A stretch of 64,000 nucleotides of DNA, taken from the NCBI GenBank assembly GCA_010356995.1, contig ML996702.1, positions 205,013-269,012 on the forward strand, in the 5' to 3' direction. Below are positions 56,038 through 64,000 of this stretch, one piece after another; the stretch's first letter is position 1, and each line of letters starts with the position of its first letter. This DNA comes from Trichodelitschia bisporula (taxonomy: Eukaryota > Ascomycota > Dothideomycetes > Phaeotrichales > Phaeotrichaceae). A program made the position numbers and the translations under genes. Under the pieces are notes generated by a model, which did no database searches, was not told the origin of the DNA, and saw nothing but the letters and a program-made list of their open reading frames with translations.

Positions 56038-59000
56038 CTACCACCCCGCCCGCTCCCATTGCGCCCTCTCCGTGCTCGTCGTGCGACTCAGCCCAACACC
56101 ACCCTCAGTCCTCTCCCTCCTGCCATCAGCGCCCACACCCGCCCTCCTCAGCACCCTCTTCAAAATCCCCCTACTCTCCGTCTGCACCGGCGGCCCATCC
56201 CCCTTGCCACTCCCTGCCGGCGGCAACACCAACCCGCCCAACTCCCCCTCCTCCCGGCGTGCCTCCACAACCGGTGTAACCGGAAACTTGACAACCCGAC
56301 AAAAGAGCGTCGAAAAGTAGAACCGCTCGTTCCTCGCATTATTCAACGGAATATGGCGAAACCCGGTCTGCAACCGTTCGAGCTTAGCCGTGTAATTCGC
56401 GAGCGGCTGCGAGCCGCTCCCGGCCGCCCTCCCATCCGCCGCGTTCCACACCGTCCAGCGCACGAACACGAGACTCGGGCAGCGCGTGGTGACGGCAAAA
56501 CTCATGCGTGTGCCGAAGGCAGGGTCGTACCCATTGTCCTCAACAACAGGCGTGCGCTTGCGCACCGTCCACCCCGCGCCCCCCGTGCGCGCGACGTCGC
56601 TCACACCATCGGAGCTCCCACTCCGGGACGGACGCATCTTATCCTCGACCGTGAAGACCTCGACATCAATGTACGGATTTATCGGCGCGTCTCCCGGGAT
56701 ATCCCTGGGCCGCGGTAACTGTTGCGCGGACACAATCTCGATATCAAAAGCGACGAGTTTCTTAGGCCGCGGCTGAGCGGGTTTAGCGGGCTTGAGGCGC
56801 ATGTCGAGCGGCTTGAGGACGAAGCCCGTGCGGTCGTCGCCGCCCGCGAACATGGCGTCGTTGATTTGCATGCCCAGGTCGAAGGTCTGCCAGTTCAGAG
56901 CCACCATCTGCACGCCGCGGCGCCAGAAACGCAGCGGGTCAAAGTTGTTGCTTGTAATCCGGTGGCCCGCCGGGTAGACGCGCATCAGGTAGCGGCGGTT
57001 ATGTTTCTCGAGCTTGGTCTTTGACTCCGCATCCTTGGTGCATAGGCTCGTGAACTTATTCTCCGCAAGCGAGTAGACGTGGTTATACGTCTTAGAGTCC
57101 GGACTCCGCAGATCCGTGAACTTGACGCCCATGGTGTACACGCCCAGGTCGCCGAGCACCTTGACGATGTTGCTCGTCTTCTTTTTGCGTTTCCGCTCCG
57201 GCTCTGGTTGCGCCTCGCTCTCGTCGCCTGAGCTGCTGGGGCTGACGGACGTGCCGACGGTGGAAGCGGCGGAGCTCTTGGGCGGCGTGGGAGCGGACGA
57301 GTAGATGCTGCCGCTGCGGTCCGTCGGCGTCATGGTCGGCGGGCTGGAGAACGAGTGGCCCATCGGCATATTATCTGATTGAAAGTTGACAGGGCGCGCA
57401 AAGGGTGAGCTGAGCCCGCGACGCCGTACGCGCGGCTGCGCCTCAGCCAGAAACTGGAGAGGGTCCTCAACGTCGTGACCCGCCTTGACCTTGATCAGGA
57501 TGCGGTGCTTCAGGTCCTCGGGGCTGGGCAGCTTCTGCAAGTCATCTAGCGGCTCGGTGACGAGCTTCTGCTTGAACGTATTCTTGATGATCTCAGCCAT
57601 GACGGCCTGCTGCTCCGGGCCACAATGGACCTCAAGCGAGATGATGACGGGGTAGGGCGAGGCGCTGAAAGCATACTCGTTGATCACCTTGATGCAGTCC
57701 GAGAAGAGCACGCTCGTAGTCAGCGACCGTCCATGCATGACAATCGGCCGGCCGTCGTTGCCGTCCCAGCAATCAACCTCGACGCAACGGCATCCGCGAG
57801 TCAGCGCGTGGATGTATGCCTCGGTGCTCGATTCGTCGTACACCTGGCGGCCGAGCAGATAGGTATTGTGTGAGCTGTTGATGAAGTACTCATTCAGCGG
57901 CCGGTCGAGGGGTTGGTCGGATCGCCGCGTGCTGATTCCCTTGGCGAAGCTCGACAGCATCAACAGGTCCTGGAAGGCGGCAAAGTTCATCGTCAGCGCA
58001 GGCAATTGCTCCTCCCTAGGCCGGCAGCGTTTCGCGAAGCGCCGGAAGACGTCGATGTAGTAGGCCTCGCGGGCACTGGTGTCGATGCCTTGGACATCGC
58101 GTAGGAAGCTCAAGAAGGCCGGCTCATCCAGTTCAGGGCCGGTCTTGATGGAGTTGTAGATGGCCTTGAAATCTTGACGCTCCAACAGGCGCTTGATAAA
58201 GGCTTGGAATTGGGCGTAGCTGAGGTGCTGCGAGTTGTCAACGTCGGCATCGTCAAACTGCGCGCGCAGGCCCTTGTCGGAACAATTGATGTCCAGCTTC
58301 CGACACAGCTGACGCACGGCCGCAAAGTCGAGCTGCGCATCCCGGTCATCCTGGCCCTTGGTTTCGCGACGCCAGAGATCGAGGATACTCTTCTCGCCAC
58401 CCTTGGCCAGTTCCGTCATACGATGGATGCGCAGACGTTGCACACGGTCAATGGAATCGACCCATAAGCGCATCACGTGCTCGTCCGGTGCGATAAGGTG
58501 GAGTGTCTTAACGGCGCGACCCTTGGAGCGATTGGGATCAGAGTACACAACCGTGAACCAGCGCGACTCGAAATCAAGGCCAGGACCAGATTCCAGCTGG
58601 TCAAAGTACTCGCGCGCCTCGTGGCCCTCGCGCACGGCCTGAATGTCATCGACATACACCTGCTTCGAGTCCCAGCAGATCTTGGCAGCCTCAAAGTCGA
58701 AGCGGAAAAGGACCTCCCTGCGCTTCTTGCGCGTCACCTTGGTTAACAGGGTGCCTTGCTGCAGGACCTGGGGCATGGTTGGGGCCAGTTTCTCTTCCGA
58801 GATGGATGTGATACTGGGCCGGGCGCTGGGTGTGGCAACAAGACCATTGTGCGTCGGGCTGGTGGACAAGTCCTCGTTGGCTGCGGTGTCGGCATCCAGG
58901 TCGTCCAGATCCAGATCGGAGACATCAATGCCACCGTCCGGGATAGCCTTGTTGCTGTCGCTGCGTCGACGGACTATGACCGGTCCGCACGACACATCGC

Positions 59001-59520
59001 GGTTGGCGCTCGTGGCCGAGAGGCGGCGGCGCGTGATTCTGTTGGTAGCACCGCGGGAGAGACGCCGCATGAGACCGGGTCCCTTGTTGCTGATAGCCAG
59101 GGCCTCTGCCATGGCAGACGGGGACGCAGCAGAAATGGGCGGGGATGTGGAGAAGGACGACATATTCGGGGTGGGTTGCGACATTTTGTCCGGGATTGAG
59201 ATTACGGCCGGTAAGGAGGAGGATATGGGGAAGTCGTGGATCTCAGGGGGAGTGAGCGGAGTGTTGGGTGCGTAGGGCTGATAACTGGAGGCGAGGCTGA
59301 GCCGGGATGAGTTGGAGCTGTTCGCCGAGGCTGGTGAGATGGTGACGGGAACAACAGAGGGAACGTCGATGGAGCCGAATACATGGCGTCGTTGATCGTT
59401 TCGCGGCGGCACGCGAGCAATCCTCGGTAGTGAAGAGGGGAAGAGTGAAGACGAGGTTGCAGGTGAAAGCGTATCGAAGAGGTCCTGGGAGTCCAGGCGG
59501 GATGACGGAAGGGACGACAT
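56038..59520 (-). CDS. plc1: Phosphoinositide-specific phospholipase C (delta-like)
   Basis: Hydrolyses PI(4,5)P2 to inositol trisphosphate and diacylglycerol in calcium signalling. Single exon, 1160 aa. Order of domains: disordered Ser/Pro-rich N-terminus (1-245); PH-like domain (about 252-365); EF-hand region with a loop at [16 protein letters not shown] (422-437); catalytic X domain from about 540, with His in [12 protein letters not shown] (His551), EVDCWDG (Glu581, Asp583) and His596 in VMHGRSLT; a linker rich in Ser/Pro and a Lys-rich patch; Y domain with YSLAENKF and [24 protein letters not shown]2 domain (about 945-1090) with NPYIDVEVF and NGYDPAFG; and a basic tail. Both catalytic His and the calcium ligands are kept, so activity is expected. 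The long unspliced frame and N-terminal Met at 59520 support the start. Confidence 0.96.
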   Translation of the reverse strand: MSSLPSSRLDSQDLFDTLSPATSSSLFPSSLPRIARVPPRNDQRRHVFGSIDVPSVVPVTISPASANSSNSSRLSLASSYQPYAPNTPLTPPEIHDFPISSSLPAVISIPDKMSQPTPNMSSFSTSPPISAASPSAMAEALAISNKGPGLMRRLSRGATNRITRRRLSATSANRDVSCGPVIVRRRSDSNKAIPDGGIDVSDLDLDDLDADTAANEDLSTSPTHNGLVATPSARPSITSISEEKLAPTMPQVLQQGTLLTKVTRKKRREVLFRFDFEAAKICWDSKQVYVDDIQAVREGHEAREYFDQLESGPGLDFESRWFTVVYSDPNRSKGRAVKTLHLIAPDEHVMRLWVDSIDRVQRLRIHRMTELAKGGEKSILDLWRRETKGQDDRDAQLDFAAVRQLCRKLDINCSDKGLRAQFDDADVDNSQHLSYAQFQAFIKRLLERQDFKAIYNSIKTGPELDEPAFLSFLRDVQGIDTSAREAYYIDVFRRFAKRCRPREEQLPALTMNFAAFQDLLMLSSFAKGISTRRSDQPLDRPLNEYFINSSHNTYLLGRQVYDESSTEAYIHALTRGCRCVEVDCWDGNDGRPIVMHGRSLTTSVLFSDCIKVINEYAFSASPYPVIISLEVHCGPEQQAVMAEIIKNTFKQKLVTEPLDDLQKLPSPEDLKHRILIKVKAGHDVEDPLQFLAEAQPRVRRRGLSSPFARPVNFQSDNMPMGHSFSSPPTMTPTDRSGSIYSSAPTPPKSSAASTVGTSVSPSSSGDESEAQPEPERKRKKKTSNIVKVLGDLGVYTMGVKFTDLRSPDSKTYNHVYSLAENKFTSLCTKDAESKTKLEKHNRRYLMRVYPAGHRITSNNFDPLRFWRRGVQMVALNWQTFDLGMQINDAMFAGGDDRTGFVLKPLDMRLKPAKPAQPRPKKLVAFDIEIVSAQQLPRPRDIPGDAPINPYIDVEVFTVEDKMRPSRSGSSDGVSDVARTGGAGWTVRKRTPVVEDNGYDPAFGTRMSFAVTTRCPSLVFVRWTVWNAADGRAAGSGSQPLANYTAKLERLQTGFRHIPLNNARNERFYFSTLFCRVVKFPVTPVVEARREEGELGGLVLPPAGSGKGDGPPVQTESRGILKRVLRRAGVGADGRRERTEGGVGLSRTTSTERAQWERAGW

Positions 59521-62500
59521 GGTGGAGGAGTAGAAGGAGAGAAAGGGGGGCGAAGAAACGCGAAATGAAGTTCAGATGGCGTGAAACAACATGGGCACGG
59601 CTTAGGGATCTCTACCGGAGTGGGCCGGCATCGTGTTTATGTGGGAAGATCAGAGGTGCGGTTGGGGCTGGCTGGCTAGCTGTCTCTCTGGTTGGCGCGC
59701 GTCCCTCGGCGCGGGGAGCGGGAGTGTGAAAGCAGCTACGTGCCTTTGCAGCAAGCAAGCAAGACAGAGAGGCAGGCAGGCAAGCAAAAGAAGACAGTAA
59801 TGCGGAGCAGGAGCCCAGTCGAGGGATTAAGCAGCGTTGTCAAGCGTCGTCGGTTTTTCCGGGTCGGTCCAGTCAGCCAAAGTGGCTCAGGCGGGGGTTA
59901 ATAACAAGGCAATTCGCGATCTTCTTTTTTTCCTCCCGAAAATCGCGGGGCTACTAACTGGTCCTTTGCCCAGGGGGAGCTAGGGAAGCCGGCGCTGATG
60001 CTGGTGCTGATGCTGATGGGTCCTAGGGGGAGGGGTTTAGTCGGGTAGGTGCCGGACAGCTTTTGGTGGGAGGATTTTCTGGCTAAGTGCGGTTCGAATG
60101 CGGTTTGGCAAGGCAGTTGGTTGGGAGGATTTGCTCTGCGCCGAGTCGAATGCAGATTGCAAGGCAGTTGTGTGTACGGGGCGGCGGCGCTGCGATGCGC
60201 GAGATCAGCTGGCAGTGTTCGTGGATTGTCTGGGGGGTGAGTGAGTGAGTATGGCGTGCATCGGTTTGGCTGCACGAAGATGCAGAGACGGGCGAATGGG
60301 GAAAGGTGACAATGAGGCGAGTATATCGTGAGGCTTTGGTGAACAAGAGCTGGGGTGGGGGGCCGGGGGTTGGATGTGGGGAAGAGGGGAGGTAAGGTTC
60401 GTGCGTGAATGGCGGGATGGAAGAAGATAGTGAAGAAGAAGAAGAAGAAGAAGAAGAAATGAGACAGGACTGTGGGACGGGACGAGATGACACGAGGGGT
60501 CAAGAGTACAACCGAGACGACAAGAGTACAAGACAGACGGACGCGAGAGACAAGAGATACCGTCAAGAGGCACAAGAGAAATAACGAGGACTAGTATGGC
60601 AACGGCGAATTGGGGGAAGTTGTATGAGAGGAACGAGTCATTGCGTACCTAGCAACCCTAGCGACGATGGGCTCTACTGGGGTATGTCGTATGTGCGTGG
60701 ATGTGTGCGAGTTATGTGTTGTCCTTTCTGGCGAATATGGGAGCTGGTTAAGGACCAGGTCTTGAGATCAATGGCGGGGAAGGGAAGGGTAGGGAGGAGG
60801 TGAGGGAGGGATTGAAAGCAATCGGGAGGACAGATGCAGCAAGAGTAGCCCGGAGAAGTAGGGATGGAGGTTGAATAGTGTGGGGGTTTATTGACGAGGG
60901 AGCCAGAGAGGTGACAGAAATAACGAGGAGGGCGTCCCGGAGCTAGGAGGATGAGGAATAGGGCAGGATGAGTACTGTGTAGCTGACAGGTGTATGGAGG
61001 ATCGCGCGCGCAGCTCCGATGGAGAGGGAATTGGTGGGATGCCGGTGAATGGTAGAGCAGCGAGACAAGAGATAAGACGTGCAGAAGTGACGAGAGATGA
61101 GAATCCCGAGAAAAATTTAGCAGTGTGTCGAAGACAGGAGTACAACAACGTGTCGTGGGCTTGACGATGAGCCGGTGATGAGCCGATGATGCGACTTTCA
61201 GAAGAAGTGTGCGACCTTATGGAGAGGAACTGGGGTTGCGATGGGAAGTAGATGGGTTTTAGGGCGGGAGAGTGTACATAAGGAGCACAAGGAGACGGAG
61301 AAGGACTCGGAGAGAACGAGATGCGCTCGAAGTCCACGATGCAGCTAGGGCCACTAAAGGCACAAATGTAGAAAATGCACAAAAAGTCGGCAAGGCGAGA
61401 CTGGGGGGGTCCTTTGTCGACGTCCCGTTGGACCAGTTCTAGGGCTTTGCTAGAACTTCCAAGAAAGAAGTCACGAGAAAAAGATGCAGAAATAAAAAAG
61501 GGGGGAGAGAGAAGAGAAGTCGAGTTTCGAATCCCATGTTCCGCCCTACGTTGGTTTCGAGGCTATGCTACTTATGACCTAGTTATGACTGTAATGCCAA
61601 TTGTACCTGTTTTATGCGCCCCTTATGTTCTCCCTGGAGCGGTTTGTGCCTTGTTCTCCCCTGGTCGGCGTTCTCTTCCATTATTCCCAAGCACCCGGCA
61701 TCACATTAGAAGGTCGCCTCCCAAACCCGCCAGTCGCCCGCTTCCATTCCGCTTGCGGGACGGTGACGAAAGGGGCCCCGCTGTTTGGAAACCGACGACT
61801 GTCCACTCACCATCCACCACTCTCCGCTCATCATTCACACCTCTCCCATTATCGCCCACCACTCACTGCCCGCCGTTCTGTCCTTCCAACGCCCCATCCT
61901 CCTCGCCTTGATGCCGAGGAAAGAGGGGCTGAGATCGCAAAGCGGATATCCCCAAAATAAAACGGAGAGGAGGTCGTTAGTGCTTATACATCGTCCTGAA
62001 TCGTGCTGGTACGGTACCGAGGCATCATCGACTTCTTTATGTCCCTTTATGTCCCTTATGTACCTTATGTACGCAGCCGCATAAGATACATACTCTCAAG
62101 TATCATGATTCCTCGCCCACCGCCATCATCCCTCCAGTCCCCTCCAGTCCCCCCAATTCCCCCCTCTCATACGACAGCAAGCAGCAGCTCAAGTATGCAC
62201 AAATGACCAGCACATGCGCAAGGTACTGACATCCCTCCATCCCTCCAATCCCACCGCCTCCGCCCTTCCACCCGCCGCACTCCTGCCCAAAGCAACAGCC
62301 TGATGCATGGCAGCGCCGCTGCAAACGGTCTCCGCGTGCCAGAACCGCTGAATAAAAAAAACTGACAGCCAGTCCAGCAGCAATGCACACGACCCGAGAA
62401 AAGTCGCCGCAGAAGTAATGTAATCCTAGCATTCCGTACGTCATCTCTGACTCTGACCACCGCCTCGAGTCTGGCTCACGAACGCGCTCCCACTCATCAA

Positions 62501-64000
62501 CACCTCTTTCTCTCATTTACCCCTCATCTCCGACGACGATACTACCACAACGAGCGATACAAAAACCCCCAAACTCATAGAGCAGCTTCTCCAGATGTCG
62601 GAACCCCGCCTACCAAGTCCGTTAAATCCCTTCGTGTGTCGCGCCTCGCTATCCCTCCACGAGCCCAGCCCACCCCAACGTGGGCCACCTTCATCGCGCG
62701 GCCGCCTCCTCCATAGACCGCCAAATCCACAACCCCACTCCTCCCACAACACACGATAGAAAAAAGCCCAAACTCAGTCTGCGGGTTCGCCTACAGTAAC
62801 TGCTGCGACCGCGCCTAACAATTCCGCTGTATTCCTCCACGTTGCTGCGAGTTGATATGCTTCCACGAGCCCAACCCGCGAGCCAACGTTGCCCCGCGCG
62901 TGCCCTTTTCCTCACACCACCCCCTCCGTCACACAAACCCCCCCCCCCCCGAAGAACAAAAACCCGCAACTCCGTCACCGCTCTCCCCATCGGCAGCCCA
63001 GCCCAGATCGCGCCCGCCCGCCACGCGCCTTATCACCCACCCCGCCGGCCCCAGCCCGCCCTCACAGAAAAAAATCCATGCTGCCTTGACACGAAGAAGT
63101 CCCTGCCTCAATCCCCGCTCCCCCAGCTGTGCGGAGTAGCAAGCACTTTCCTCTCCCGCGTCCGCACCCCCGCAGCTGCGATGCGAGGTACGGCGCGAGC
63201 ACCCGATCGGCCCCTCTCGCCTACCTCGCCAGGCCACAGTGCAATGTATCGCATCGTCACTGCTCTCACTGCCAACACCGCGCCGCCACGGCCCGCGCAC
63301 CGCTTAGCGCCCTCTCCCTCCACCCTACCCCGCGCACTGCGCGCAGCGACGGCGGCAACGAAGCGACGCACACCGCTCGTGCCCGTTCCTTATCCGCCTA
63401 ATCCCAATCCCCCGCAAGCACCCGCGCCCAAGGCCACATTTCACCTCCCCCACCCCACTCGCTTCCTCCCCCGGCATCCTCGCTCCCACGCGTGCGCCCC
63501 AGCCTGCACCGAACTCCCCAGCGCATGCATGCCCCCGCGCACAGCCGTAAGGCCAGCCCAGCAGGGAGCCCAGCATGCGCAGCATGCGCAGCTTGTGCAG
63601 AAAAACTGACCGTCACAATTCCCCGCCCCGCCCCGCTCGCCCAGCGCGCACGCCCAGGCCAGGCGGGGGGCCCTGCCGCCACCGACCAGAAGTAACTTCG
63701 GCTTTGCGCGCCGAAACGGCCGCAGGTGCGATGGTGAATGTCGTGCCGGTGCGCGCGAGGTAGGCCTTGTGGCGCGGATTATATCCGTGATCAGCGGCGG
63801 CGGCAAGCGCGGGCCCGGGCCCGGGTCCGGGCACGGGCGGCGATGGCTTGTGCCATAAGGCTGAGTGCGGGGTGCGAGGGACATGCAGGGCGGTGCGCGG
63901 GCGGCCTCTTGTTAGGATGCGGGGCGCAAATTCGCGGTGGAGAATGAAGGGGATTTGGAGAGGAGGAGGAGGAGGGGCACTGTACTGTAAGCTGCACGAA
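59521..64000. other. Right-end interval without supportable gene
   Basis: About 4.5 kb beginning with the promoter of the phospholipase C gene. Holds simple repeats: GCAAG/GGCAG runs at 59749-59785, (GAA)9 at 60432-60458, TTTATGTCCC-type repeats at 62035-62072, a run of 13 C at 62938-62950, GCGCAGCAT repeats near 63570-63600 and CCCGGG-rich DNA near 63810-63836. Long Pro/Ala/Arg-rich frames occur on both strands from 62842 onward but look like compositional artefacts; a gene entering from the right cannot be excluded. Confidence 0.45.
60432..60458. repeat. Microsatellite (GAA)9
   Basis: Nine perfect GAA trinucleotides upstream of the phospholipase C gene. Confidence 0.95.

Noticed and set aside
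62842-63609. Plus-strand Pro/Ala-rich frame of 255 codons
   Set aside because: Low-complexity composition with long frames on both strands, typical of GC-rich non-coding DNA.
63613-63834. Minus-strand frame containing DHGYNPRHKAYLARTG
   Set aside because: Short segment looks protein-like but has no start, splice partner or recognised family within the window.

Overview
The window is nuclear DNA from a filamentous ascomycete (Pezizomycotina). Evidence: split genes with very short GT-AG introns (41-66 nt, one of 136 nt, usually with a CTAAC/CTAAT branch site), a HET-domain gene, an Ams2/Spt21-type GATA factor, a fungal GH76 mannanase, a type-II alternative NADH dehydrogenase and a TTAGGG-type repeat. 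No prokaryotic, organellar or viral region is visible. I cannot fix the class; intron size and GC-rich coding DNA would fit Dothideomycetes or Eurotiomycetes.

Layout. Left block (1-12.5 kb): a partial low-complexity gene running off the left edge, a mitochondrial NDH-2 dehydrogenase, a TesB-like acyl-CoA thioesterase, a trypsin-fold protein that looks catalytically degenerate, and a Clg1/Pho80-type cyclin, all on the minus strand. Middle block (12.5-32.2 kb): almost 20 kb with no supportable protein gene but several unrelated, degenerate tandem or direct repeat arrays (about 20.3-21.2, 22.2-24.3, 25.2-25.7 and 30.6-31.0 kb) and small hairpin elements. Right block (32.2-59.5 kb): gene-dense again, with mitochondrial ribosomal protein uL15m, a GH76 alpha-1,6-mannanase, dihydroxyacetone kinase, the Ams2/Spt21-like GATA factor, a HET protein, COP9 signalosome subunit 5, an alpha/beta hydrolase, a PLP-dependent decarboxylase and phosphoinositide phospholipase C. 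The last 4.5 kb holds only simple repeats that I can support.

Exon structures were rebuilt by hand from splice signals and reading-frame continuity; every spliced model given is an exact multiple of three. The genes are housekeeping, regulatory or stand-alone metabolic functions and do not form an obvious cluster.

The most interesting items are: (i) a HET protein whose real N-terminus probably lies in upstream exons that add a Lys/Ala-rich H1-like tail and complete a split Cys4 motif, next to a duplicated coding segment; (ii) a family of small hairpin elements sharing the core GAAAAAGTCWTGTCC in three places; (iii) a near-perfectly folded palindrome at 54.0 kb; (iv) the repeat-rich gene desert; (v) a probable trypsin-fold pseudoprotease; (vi) a telomere-like TTAGGG tract lying inside an intron, where it supplies the branch site.
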